A stretch of DNA of 36,093 nucleotides from positions 1-36,093 of the forward strand of contig JAJDCM010000117.1 in the NCBI GenBank assembly GCA_029260825.1, given 5' to 3'. Position 1 is the stretch's first letter. The number at the start of each line of letters is the position of its first letter. The position numbers were made by a program, and so were the translations under genes. The stretch comes from Planctomycetota bacterium. GTDB lineage: Bacteria > Planctomycetota > JACOTG01 > JAJDCM01. Of the stretch, positions 25,366 through 33,314 are shown one piece after another. The notes below the pieces were generated by a model, which worked only from the letters and a program-made list of their open reading frames with translations, searched no databases and was not told the origin of the DNA.

Positions 25366-26474
25366 GGATGAGAGATTGACCATAGATCTGGGGCGCCATG
25401 GAAGTTCTTGTGATAGGAGCGGAAAATGACGAGCTCAGTCGAGCCGCCGAAACAAGGTGAGCGGGGAAATCCGGGAGGATCTTGAGCCCCCATGATCATG
25501 ATGGGACTCTCCCATCGAGACTCCTCTTTTTTGCCACGCACGCTGATGTAGATCCCTTCCGCATCGATCTTCGGGCGACCCGGGGATTTCTCTTTTGTGA
25601 GGTCGACCTTGATGCGACAAAAGACCATGGAGTTTCCATCCGGGGAGAGATCGGGAGCCAAGGTATCGATGAACGGGTCCTCGAGATCGGAAAGGATGAC
25701 CGGCGATCCGAAGTGGTCGGTGCTGCTGTTTCGATTCGAATAAACGATCCTGTAGAATGGAGTCTCTTCTGGTGCGGCATCGATGGCCTTGGCTGCGTAA
25801 TATAATCGATGACCATCTCGGGAAATGCAGGCGTCTCGAACCTGACGTTTTGGATGATTCACCTCGCCCAAAACTCTTCCTTGAGGGTACCAGCGATTCC
25901 CGGCCGGGGCCTTTGAATCTCGGATGGCGAAGTGGATCTGGAGGCGATTCCCGTCATCGTTCCTTCGGTGGCTCGTGTAGAAAAGAGTCTTCTTGTCGAA
26001 GGAGATGTCAGGTTGTGCCCCCACCAGGGGTTCTCCCGTGTTTGCGTCAACAAGAAGTTCAGGCGCTCCAAACTTCTCTTCTGGCGAGTTTCGAATGGAT
26101 CTCCACAATCCGAGCGGAGAGCGAGGTGCCCGATCATTCGCATCCGTCCGGCGCACTGCGCTCTTGCGGTCCTCTACGTGGTAGTAAACCTCAAGGCCAT
26201 CCGCGCTCACATCGGGGCCTTTTTCGCTTCGATCTTTGGAGTTGACCGGACTGCCAAGATTGACCGGGGCGAGCCACCCCGAGGGCAATGTTGCCGGCTT
26301 CAAAGTTGGATTCGGCGCCATTTTGGCCGGTTCGTCGGACGGAAGCCCCGGATCGGAGTCACCGGGTGAGGGTGGCTGACGTTTCGAACAGGAGGTCACC
26401 ATCAATCCAAGGAGCAAGAAGGCCCCCTTTACCAAGGTGAGGACGAGCAGTGCCCTCTTGGCGGGCTTTTTCAT
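25362..26474 (-). CDS. TolB/PD40-like beta-propeller lipoprotein
   Basis: From ATG 26474 the protein has 370 residues. The signal peptide (KRALLVLTLVKGAFLLLGL) ends in a plausible lipobox, MVTSC. After a Pro-rich linker there are repeated PD40 motifs: GPDVSADGLEVYYHVEDR, QPDISFDKKTLFYTSHR, RDACISRDGHRLYYAAK, APDLSPDGNSMVFCRIK. This is the five- or six-bladed propeller type found in TolB and in many periplasmic proteins of unknown job. GGAGGA lies about 11 bases before the ATG; the in-frame ATG at 26507 would place that motif inside the gene. It is translationally coupled to the Thr-type sulfatase-like gene, so the two probably work together at the envelope, perhaps with the propeller as a binding partner. 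Confidence 0.85.
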   Translation of the reverse strand: MKKPAKRALLVLTLVKGAFLLLGLMVTSCSKRQPPSPGDSDPGLPSDEPAKMAPNPTLKPATLPSGWLAPVNLGSPVNSKDRSEKGPDVSADGLEVYYHVEDRKSAVRRTDANDRAPRSPLGLWRSIRNSPEEKFGAPELLVDANTGEPLVGAQPDISFDKKTLFYTSHRRNDDGNRLQIHFAIRDSKAPAGNRWYPQGRVLGEVNHPKRQVRDACISRDGHRLYYAAKAIDAAPEETPFYRIVYSNRNSSTDHFGSPVILSDLEDPFIDTLAPDLSPDGNSMVFCRIKVDLTKEKSPGRPKIDAEGIYISVRGKKEESRWESPIMIMGAQDPPGFPRSPCFGGSTELVIFRSYHKNFHGAPDLWSISHP

Positions 26475-26739
26475 GGTGTCGTCGGTCCTCCGGTGTCCTG
26501 AACCCATCTGAATCGAACGGAAGGAGTCGAGATCTTCCCGAATGAAAGATGGCCTAAGAGGTTAAATCTACCACACGGAGAAGATTGGATTGAAGGGCAA
26601 GAAGTCAGAGATTTTTGCTAAAGCCCCCCCCCACCCGGTCCTTCCTGCGTATGTTGCGGCGTGTTTGGGATTTTGCGAGAATGAGTCGAAAAGGTCTATT
26701 CGATGAAAAAGACTTCTAGAATAACTCCCGAGGACCGCC

Positions 26740-26763
26740 ATGAAATCGACCAAGAAACGATGA
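26740..26763 (+). CDS. Seven-codon upstream mini-ORF overlapping the redoxin start
   Basis: ATG 26740 has GAGGA five bases upstream and encodes MKSTKKR, then stops with TGA at 26761-26763, overlapping ATG 26760 of the next gene. The following gene has no clear ribosome site of its own, so re-initiation from this mini-ORF is possible. It could equally be chance. Confidence 0.25.
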   Translation: MKSTKKR

Positions 26764-27374
26764 AGAAGGGCCCCCTCGTGATCAAGCTGACGGTTTGCGC
26801 CGCACTTTGCCTCTTCCTGCTGATTCAGTGCGCGGGAAGCAAGGTCGAGGATAAGAAAAAGGGGGTTGTTCCGGCTACCTCCCTCATCTTCGTCACCGAA
26901 CCTCCCCGATCTCCTCTTGCGGATCGGAAGCAAAAAGCAAGTGTGATGTTCTTCGTTCTGGACGACTGCCCGATTTCCAATTTTTATGCTCCGGAGATGA
27001 GCCGAATCGAAAGCGAGTATGGCAAGGAAGGGTTCGATTTCTTTTTCGTGTACGCGGATAACGAAATGGGGCTTGACGCCGCAAAGAAACATCTTGCGGA
27101 CTACAGCATCGGCTTTGCCGCCGTGATCGATCATGAATATGAGCTCGTCAAAGCTACGGGGGTGACGAAAACCCCGGAGGTTGCTGTCGTTGCCCCTGGC
27201 GGACAGGTTTGCTACCGGGGGCGAATCGATGACATCTACTCGGATCTTGGGCAGCGAAGGTTTCAGCCGGGCAAAAGAGACCTGAGATTGGCTCTTGATG
27301 CGATTGTCTCCGGCCAACCGGTCCCCGACCCCGAGACCGAAGCAGTAGGCTGTTTTATTCCCGAGGTGCCATGA
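26760..27374 (+). CDS. Redoxin/thioredoxin-like lipoprotein
   Basis: From ATG 26760 (204 residues) the protein starts with a lipoprotein signal (MKKGPLVIKLTVCAALCLF, lipobox LIQC). The in-frame ATG at 26703 would give an implausibly long polar leader. The thioredoxin-like domain has VMFFVLDDCPISNFYAPEM with Cys70 in CPISN, a peroxiredoxin/redoxin-type site, and later VTKTPEVAVV (the cis-Pro loop), GQVCYRGRIDD and a final VGCFIP. Proteins with this CPISN and VGCFIP plan are commonly found beside cytochrome c/copper monooxygenase genes. Here the stop overlaps the start of exactly such a gene (ATGA). It probably keeps haem or copper ligands of its partner in the right redox state, or handles copper in the periplasm. 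Confidence 0.85.
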   Translation: MKKGPLVIKLTVCAALCLFLLIQCAGSKVEDKKKGVVPATSLIFVTEPPRSPLADRKQKASVMFFVLDDCPISNFYAPEMSRIESEYGKEGFDFFFVYADNEMGLDAAKKHLADYSIGFAAVIDHEYELVKATGVTKTPEVAVVAPGGQVCYRGRIDDIYSDLGQRRFQPGKRDLRLALDAIVSGQPVPDPETEAVGCFIPEVP

Positions 27375-28714
27375 GTCCATGTTGCTCGTTTCGGTGGGGA
27401 ATGGTTCTCACCATCGTGATCGGTGGTCTAGGGCTTCTGGCCTTCTTCATGGTGAACGGAGACACCGAGCCAAATCCCTCTTCATCTTCTCTCTCCTCGA
27501 TGGCTGAATCTCCTCCCACCTATCATGAGAACATTGCGTCCATTCTTCATGAGAGCTGCTCTTCCTGTCACCGCCCGGACGGCGGGGCACCCTTCTCGCT
27601 TCTGAGCTACAAGAATGCGCGCCGTCGGGGTAGACAGATCGTCCAAGTGACAAAGAGTCGATATATGCCCCCGTGGAAGGCGGAGCCGGGCCACGGGGAA
27701 TTTGAAGGAGCGCGTCGCCTGCCTGATGAAACGATTGAGCTCCTCGAAGCGTGGGTCCAGGGTGGGATGAAGGAGGGAGACCCTGCGGCCGGGCCGCCCC
27801 CCCCTCAATACACCGAGGGCTGGAGCCTTGGAGAGCCGGATCTTGTGATTCAGATGAAAAAACCATTCAAGATCCCGGCAGAGGGCCCGGAAATCTTTCG
27901 GCGGTTTGGAATTCCCCTCGACATTCCCGAGGATCGATACATCAAGGCGATTGAGTTTCGCCCGACGAGCCCGGATGTCGTCCATCATGTGTTCATCATG
28001 AGGACGAACGCGAACCGCCAGGGAAACGGGGACGGTCTGGGTTTTGAAGGAGAGCTTCTGGAGGGGTGGACACCCGGAGCGATCACGAAGTTCCTTCCTG
28101 ACGGAGTGGCCAAGCACTTGAAGAAGGGGGATACAATCGTCCTTCGCTCTCACTTTCGCCCCTCGGGAAAGATTGAGCATGAGCAGTCAAAGATCGGCTT
28201 TTACTTTGGCGATCCCCCCAAGCGCGCTCTTACCGGGCTGCGTCTGCGGAACAACAAGATCGACATTCTACCCGGGGAAGATGGGTACACCGTCTCGGAT
28301 ACCGTTGTCGTACCAGCGGATACCGACGCCATCGGCATTGCTGCTCATGCCCACTACATCTGCCGCGAGGTTCGAGCAACGGCTACCTATCCTGACCAGA
28401 CGACCGAGTGGCTTCTCCTCATCAAGGACTGGGATTTTAACTGGCAGGAGCATTATCGCTTCGCCAAGCCGGTGTTTTTTCCGAAGGGGACCGTACTCAA
28501 CATGGAGTATGTCTATGACAACACTGCTTCGAATCCACGAAACCCATTCGACCCCCCTCGAAGAGTACGTTATGGGCAACTCTCCACCGACGAGATGGCC
28601 ATCTTGTACATCGAGGCCCTCTTGAAGGATGACGCGGACCTTCCGCTGTTCAAGAACCTTTTGATTCAAGGAAAGAATGCGGGGAAAAAAGAGGCTTCGG
28701 GAAAACCCAAGTAG
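27371..28714 (+). CDS. Cytochrome c / PHM-like copper type II monooxygenase fusion
   Basis: A 447-residue protein with an N-terminal membrane anchor (WGMVLTIVIGGLGLLAFFMV). The haem motif CSSCH (63-67) and a likely axial Met99 in YMPPW form a small cytochrome c. Residues ~150-430 resemble peptidylglycine alpha-hydroxylating/dopamine beta monooxygenases, with candidate copper ligands in place: His205-His206 (VVHHVF) and His261 (RSHFR) for one site, His336 and His338 (AAHAHY) and Met378 (LNMEY) for the other. It may use electrons from the haem in place of ascorbate to hydroxylate a periplasmic substrate, which is unknown. It is coupled to the redoxin gene by an ATGA overlap and converges with the Ig-like lipoprotein gene, with 31 bases between the stops. 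Confidence 0.9.
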   Translation: MSPCCSFRWGMVLTIVIGGLGLLAFFMVNGDTEPNPSSSSLSSMAESPPTYHENIASILHESCSSCHRPDGGAPFSLLSYKNARRRGRQIVQVTKSRYMPPWKAEPGHGEFEGARRLPDETIELLEAWVQGGMKEGDPAAGPPPPQYTEGWSLGEPDLVIQMKKPFKIPAEGPEIFRRFGIPLDIPEDRYIKAIEFRPTSPDVVHHVFIMRTNANRQGNGDGLGFEGELLEGWTPGAITKFLPDGVAKHLKKGDTIVLRSHFRPSGKIEHEQSKIGFYFGDPPKRALTGLRLRNNKIDILPGEDGYTVSDTVVVPADTDAIGIAAHAHYICREVRATATYPDQTTEWLLLIKDWDFNWQEHYRFAKPVFFPKGTVLNMEYVYDNTASNPRNPFDPPRRVRYGQLSTDEMAILYIEALLKDDADLPLFKNLLIQGKNAGKKEASGKPK

Positions 28715-28745
28715 AGACAGGCGCAACCCTTGAGTTCCGGTTCGC

Positions 28746-30764
28746 TCAGTTTGTCCGGTACCCGACAACGATCGAGTCGATGGCTGGCCTGACCCCCGTA
28801 AAGGGATTTGCTTTCAAATCAAAGCTGAAGGAAAAGAACCTCAAGCCGTCGAGGAGATTAATGTCGTCCACGGGCCCAACTGTCGACATGAGATCTGGTC
28901 GTGGGGGAAAGCCGATCCCGGGGTTTCCGGTGAACTTCAGCTCGAACTCGGCGCCGAGGCGAGTTCCGTCTGCGATGACAACCACCGACGTGTAGTCAGG
29001 TGCATCCGACCCGGTGTCGATCTCTCTGGACACCGCAAAGGAGATCTTGCGCGCTACGGTAAACCGCTGGTGATAGCTTGCGTTATCGCCTGATCCACAA
29101 GTTCCAGGTAAGGAGCCCGAGTCGGATCCGGAGGGGCCAGCCACTCGCAGTCGTGGCGTGCAAGCGGTGAAGTCATGCCGGAATAGATGGAATGTCTCTC
29201 CACCCGGGATGACATCGATGTCAAATAATACGTTGGATTGACCATCGTATTCGAAGTCGGTCCGGAACTCTGGCCATTCAACAAACGCGCGATTCAGGGA
29301 AGTCTCAAGCGGGTAAGACCCGCGGAAAACCTGGGTCGGGTTGTTGGAAAAGCCAGTGAGGTTTTCGGCAAAATTCGTCTTGAGCCCCCCATTCACGGAT
29401 TCTCGGGTCGTGTGCCCCAACGACATGGTGACCTGAGGATAGGTGGATCCAGCGATGAAGTTGGACTGGGGGCCCCACGACGCTCCCACGATGGATTCCG
29501 GGGTTCCAAAGCCGCTGTCGTTAAAGATGGTTCTTTCCAGCAGGATTTGAGTACGGCTTCCGCCTGGAACCAGGGGCTGCGGAATGGCCAGGTTTCGATT
29601 TGGCATGGGTTGGGGGACTTCGACTTCCCGGAAGCGAACGCCCCGCCCTTCCAGACTTCCGGTTCCGAGCCAAATTTCTGGATCAGTGCCAATGCCCGCT
29701 GCCTGTCCACGTCGATTGGTCTGGGATTCGAAATCTTCCACGAAGAACTCGAAGTTGGGCTCGCCGGGCTTGTCGATCGTGGAGAATCGAAACGTCAGCG
29801 GACTTTCCAGGTTGACGCTTGATGAACCATCAACGGGCGGATTGCCTGCAAGTGGATTGCCGGAAAGGTCGGTTACCGTGTTGGACAGGAGTAGCTCGAA
29901 TTGAAACGGATCCGAGGTGAGTGGGTCGTCCCCGAGGCTCGATAGAGGGCTGAACGTATAGCTCCGGAGGTCGTCACTCGGTGATACAGAGCCAAAGACC
30001 ATGACAGGAATCGACTGAGTGGTGTTGGAGAGCGTCATGGTTGAGGCAGGGCTGAACGTGGCGGGATCCATGGGCTCGGTGAATGTCACGGTCACCCGAA
30101 TCTCGGAAGGGTCAAAGCTCGGCACCGGGATGAGGTCGGATGAGGAAGGAGGACACCCCACAGCTGGATCGCCAAACACACTGTCCGGGAAGCAGGAGTC
30201 GTTTGTGGGGACCTGGCTGAACGTGGGAGGCTCGGCCAGCATGGGGGGCACGGGATTCACCTCTTCAGCGAAGCCACCACCAACCCGAAAGGTGCCAAAG
30301 AATGTCTGGACGACGGGCCGCCCTGCTACTGTCTGGGGACCCAGCGGTGAACCGCCAAGAACCTTTACCGTGTACCCGGTTCCCGAGTCGAATCCGGTTC
30401 CGTTTTCGGGCGGATTGTTGGAGGGAGTATAGTCGTTAATACTCTGATCGATTCCTTGCCCGTCCGTACCGTTGAAGAATGTGGGGTAGAACACGATCGT
30501 ATTCCCGGAGACGACGATTCGCCCCGGGAATAAATTCCCGTTCTCATCCTCAACCTGAAAGCCAAAAAGGCTCACCGACCTGGGGGCGACGTTGGAGCTG
30601 AAACGGACCACAATCGGGCTATTACGAGGAACATCGGTCTGGCCCTGCACGTCCATTCCCAGGACGGTCAAGGTTCCCCCGGAGCCTCCTCCGCTCCCAC
30701 CGCAGCTTGCCAACGAAACGGTCAAGAATGCCAGAACAATGGCTTCCAAAAACCTCCGGATCAC
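28746..30764 (-). CDS. Ig-like (SbsA-type) lipoprotein of unknown function
   Basis: A 672-residue protein with a lipoprotein signal ending LASC, followed by a Gly/Ser linker. Two regions read like SbsA-type bacterial Ig domains: VQGQTDVPRNSPIVVRFSSN (~38-57) with a following IVFYPTFFNGT, and IRVTVTFTEPMDPATFSPAS (~222-241) followed by YTFSPL and TDLSGNPLAGNPP. The C-terminal ~300 residues contain strand-rich sequence with a possible jelly-roll and end FDLKANPFTGVRPAIDSIVV. The start is GTG 30764, which shares one base with the TAG of the Kelch gene (TAGTG), so it is translated with that gene. A surface-exposed binding or structural role is likely; no enzyme motif was seen. Confidence 0.8.
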   Translation of the reverse strand: MIRRFLEAIVLAFLTVSLASCGGSGGGSGGTLTVLGMDVQGQTDVPRNSPIVVRFSSNVAPRSVSLFGFQVEDENGNLFPGRIVVSGNTIVFYPTFFNGTDGQGIDQSINDYTPSNNPPENGTGFDSGTGYTVKVLGGSPLGPQTVAGRPVVQTFFGTFRVGGGFAEEVNPVPPMLAEPPTFSQVPTNDSCFPDSVFGDPAVGCPPSSSDLIPVPSFDPSEIRVTVTFTEPMDPATFSPASTMTLSNTTQSIPVMVFGSVSPSDDLRSYTFSPLSSLGDDPLTSDPFQFELLLSNTVTDLSGNPLAGNPPVDGSSSVNLESPLTFRFSTIDKPGEPNFEFFVEDFESQTNRRGQAAGIGTDPEIWLGTGSLEGRGVRFREVEVPQPMPNRNLAIPQPLVPGGSRTQILLERTIFNDSGFGTPESIVGASWGPQSNFIAGSTYPQVTMSLGHTTRESVNGGLKTNFAENLTGFSNNPTQVFRGSYPLETSLNRAFVEWPEFRTDFEYDGQSNVLFDIDVIPGGETFHLFRHDFTACTPRLRVAGPSGSDSGSLPGTCGSGDNASYHQRFTVARKISFAVSREIDTGSDAPDYTSVVVIADGTRLGAEFELKFTGNPGIGFPPRPDLMSTVGPVDDINLLDGLRFFSFSFDLKANPFTGVRPAIDSIVVGYRTN

Positions 30765-32377
30765 TATTGCTGCTCCACCTCAAAGCCAAATGCTTCGGTG
30801 ACGGCGGTTCCGTTACGAAGCCGGGCGGTTATCAAGAGCGAATAAGGCCCAGGCTCAGCAATGCTGGGGACATCAAGCTGGAGTGACTTTCGACGGCTTA
30901 CTTTCCCGGGAAGGGTGAAGTCATTTCGGACTCCGAGGAGAGGTGACGCCGTTCCAAAGAGGTCGTTTCGATCAATGGTCAGCTCGGCGCTTTGGATGTC
31001 TGCGGCGTTTTGGGTCAAGTTGCCGATATAGGCATCGAGATTCAGGGTTCCACCCGGGGGAACGATTCTTGGGTTCTTTTCGGCAACCCCGAGTCGAATG
31101 GACAGGCCTCCGGCGTAAAAGAGGGAAGCTGCGGCATTCTCCGGAACGCCGTTCACATTTCTGGTTCCGCCGAACAGGTAGACCTTGTTTCTGAAGGGGT
31201 CGGCGGTCGCGGTGTGGAACATCATCGGAACGGGGGTCACGAGTCCGCTTCGGCACCATGTTTCCGTGTCGGATCGGTAGTCGAAGATCGCGTTAATAAC
31301 CCCGTTTGATGCCCGCCCGGAGACGGAAAGAACGGATGTGCCGGTTGAAGATACGTACGGGATGAGACGAGGGAAGGAGACTGCTCTTGGGAGCGGGCCC
31401 ACGACGCGCCAGCTGAGCTGACCACCGACTCCTCGCTCAAGGACTTCTACAGACGCAATTTGAGTCCCGGCGTTTCGTCCCCCGGCCACGAGAAGGATCT
31501 GGTCCGTCGAACCCAGATAGGCCACGCCGAAGTTGAACCGGCGGAAGTTCATGTCGGGAAGTGAAGTAATGGCAGCGGCCGGATCGGCGTCCGGGTCATA
31601 GGCTTCGTTGATCCCGATAACCGTGAAGTCTTGTGCATTCAGGCCGGCAAGAATCAATACATGTCCACGAGTTGGATCCGAGGGGTTCGGCACGAAGACG
31701 GTCTGGTGATTCCGACGGTTGGTCTGGATCGAAGTGGGTATTCCTGCAAGTGAAAATGTGTCGGTTTCGGGGTCGAAGATTTCATCCTGAAAAAGGATGG
31801 AGTTGATGTCCTGACCGCCGCTGATATAGACCCGTCCATCTCCCATGAGTACTGCGGAATGGTTGGCTCGAGTCGTTGCAAGTCGATCGTCGATCACCGC
31901 CCAGGTTCCGGTAGCCGGGTTCCAGCGCTCACCGTTGTCGTCCAGGTTCACGGACCCGCTGTTGATTCCGCCGGTGACGAGAATCCGACCGTCCCGGAGA
32001 TAGGTTGTTGTATACGAGGGTCCGTTTGGATATCCAAAGCGAGCCGGGATGCCCCAGCGGCGGATCCGGAGATTCCCCGTGTTGGACCAGGTCTTGGTCT
32101 CGGGGTCAAAGATCTCGCAACTTCGAAGCGGGTTTTCTCCTCCGTCCAGTCCACCGACGACCATTAATCGTCCGTCATTCAGGAGCACAGTTGCGTGAGA
32201 ATATCGGGGGGTTCCCATCCCTTCGTTCACGAAAACGGGGCTACCTACATAGAGCTCCTCAGCCGCTTGAGCGACGCTTGCCTGGAGAGGTAATAACGTA
32301 GCGGTGACCAATAGAATCCGTGATACCCAGGAGAAGATCCCGCAGGTGTATTTTGTCGAGCAACTTGAAGAACTCAT
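30764..32377 (-). CDS. Secreted Kelch-repeat beta-propeller protein
   Basis: From ATG 32377 (AGAGGG five bases upstream) the protein has 537 residues. An in-frame upstream ATG would add 47 residues with no signal-peptide character. The signal peptide (WVSRILLVTATLLPLQASVA, cleavage near AQA) precedes about seven Kelch blades, for example YSHATVLLNDGRLMVVGGLDGG, TYLRDGRILVTGG, HSAVLMGDGRVYISGG, DQILLVAGG and NKVYLFGG, each followed by a FDPETxTW-like strand. The C-terminal ~100 residues form a beta-sandwich (GPYSLLITARLRNG). The propeller probably binds protein or sugar outside the inner membrane. Its partner is the Ig-like lipoprotein encoded immediately downstream with a stop-start overlap. 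Confidence 0.88.
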   Translation of the reverse strand: MSSSSCSTKYTCGIFSWVSRILLVTATLLPLQASVAQAAEELYVGSPVFVNEGMGTPRYSHATVLLNDGRLMVVGGLDGGENPLRSCEIFDPETKTWSNTGNLRIRRWGIPARFGYPNGPSYTTTYLRDGRILVTGGINSGSVNLDDNGERWNPATGTWAVIDDRLATTRANHSAVLMGDGRVYISGGQDINSILFQDEIFDPETDTFSLAGIPTSIQTNRRNHQTVFVPNPSDPTRGHVLILAGLNAQDFTVIGINEAYDPDADPAAAITSLPDMNFRRFNFGVAYLGSTDQILLVAGGRNAGTQIASVEVLERGVGGQLSWRVVGPLPRAVSFPRLIPYVSSTGTSVLSVSGRASNGVINAIFDYRSDTETWCRSGLVTPVPMMFHTATADPFRNKVYLFGGTRNVNGVPENAAASLFYAGGLSIRLGVAEKNPRIVPPGGTLNLDAYIGNLTQNAADIQSAELTIDRNDLFGTASPLLGVRNDFTLPGKVSRRKSLQLDVPSIAEPGPYSLLITARLRNGTAVTEAFGFEVEQQ

Positions 32378-32610
32378 AATCACCCTCTTTGCCGGTTTTG
32401 GGCTTGTTGAATGAGCTGGAATTGTCAGAAAAGGACGTAGTTGCGAGCCGATCGCAATTGACCCAGGAAGGGCTAAATTTGGACCCCAACCTCGCTCCAA
32501 CCTCAATCGGTGTTGCATACGCTATTTAACTCAAGAGATACGAGTGACTTGCACCGAAGAATGGAGTGTACCAAGCGCCCTGTCAACCATCAAGAGGGAG
32601 CTTGCCGGCC

Positions 32611-32672
32611 GATGATCATCCGCAGGATCAAGCTCGGTCTGCTGTCGCCCCACTGGCCAGGTGATGATCATC
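32611..32672. promoter_or_regulatory. Pair of GATGATCATC palindromes, possible operator
   Basis: The perfect 10-bp palindrome GATGATCATC occurs at 32611-32620 and 32663-32672. With flanking bases the two copies form an inverted 12-base match (CCGATGATCATC). Their centres are 52 bp apart, close to five helical turns, which fits two dimers bound on the same face of DNA. No consensus for a known regulator is claimed. Confidence 0.35.
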
Positions 32673-33140
32673 GGGAAGCGATCCTAACTCCCTGATTTCC
32701 ATTCGGTAATGGCCCATCGTGGTGTTGGGGACGGGTGTCTTGATGACCGAACCATCGTCGATAGATGTTGGTGTGAAACTCACGAATCACAAACGGAAAG
32801 TCGCTCCCGCGTTTCTCCGGGAAATGGAAGGAGGAGGAGTTTTCGCACCCGATTGCTCGATTGTCGCACGAGACACGTGGGTCAAGAGATTGTCATCGGG
32901 CCGACGCCCGAACCGGTTGGGCGTTCCGTTCCCGGAGTTCGTGAAGGTTGTCCAACTCAGGTGCTTTTTTCTGAATGATGCAATGACGTTCCAGCCCGGA
33001 ACAGAAGTCACGTGGAAATCTAGGTGGCGCAACCCATTTCCAGGGCACGGCTTGGGGTTATTCACGGGATTTAGTCTCTTGCACGGCACGTGTGGTATCT
33101 CTACAATCTTTCCTAACGTCATGATCTATTGATGTTTACT

Positions 33141-33158
33141 GGCACCTTGAGAGGTGCC
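33141..33158. repeat. Short 7-bp hairpin
   Basis: GGCACCT and AGGTGCC pair around a four-base loop. No T-run follows on either strand, so terminator activity is not supported. It lies about 160 bases before the first paralogue gene. Confidence 0.45.
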
Positions 33159-33217
33159 GGGACACGGCCGGATTCCGCTTGGGGAAGAATTCGGATGTGC
33201 AAAAAAAGGGGTGAGAA

Positions 33218-33244
33218 GAGCTCCAGGTTTCGACCTGGGAGCTC
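33218..33244 (+). promoter_or_regulatory. Stable TTCG-loop hairpin in the probable leader of the paralogue pair
   Basis: Bases 33218-33228 pair with 33233-33244 (eleven pairs and one bulged G) around a TTCG loop, 70 bases before ATG 33315. It is followed by AAATTAGGG rather than a T-run. A 5' leader stabiliser or attenuator is possible. On the other strand a T-run follows about nine bases away, so weak minus-strand termination is also conceivable. Confidence 0.4.
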
Positions 33245-33314
33245 AAATTAGGGTTTGTCGGATCGGCGTTCCCCGCCACCGACCAAAACGGAATCATTTG
33301 GAGAGGTTGAACTG

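Larger units (their letters stand above)
32378..33314. other. Long divergent intergenic region (~940 bases)
   Basis: No convincing gene is present; the longest frames (such as 32719-33132 plus) lack family, start context or sensible composition. The region separates the minus-strand Kelch operon from the plus-strand paralogue pair and contains two copies of a 10-bp palindrome and two hairpins, listed separately. A small RNA could lie here but cannot be shown. Confidence 0.5.

Noticed and set aside
32719..33132. 137-codon plus-strand frame in the divergent intergenic region
   Set aside because: It has no ribosome site, no signal or domain, odd composition and a competing frame on the other strand of similar length.
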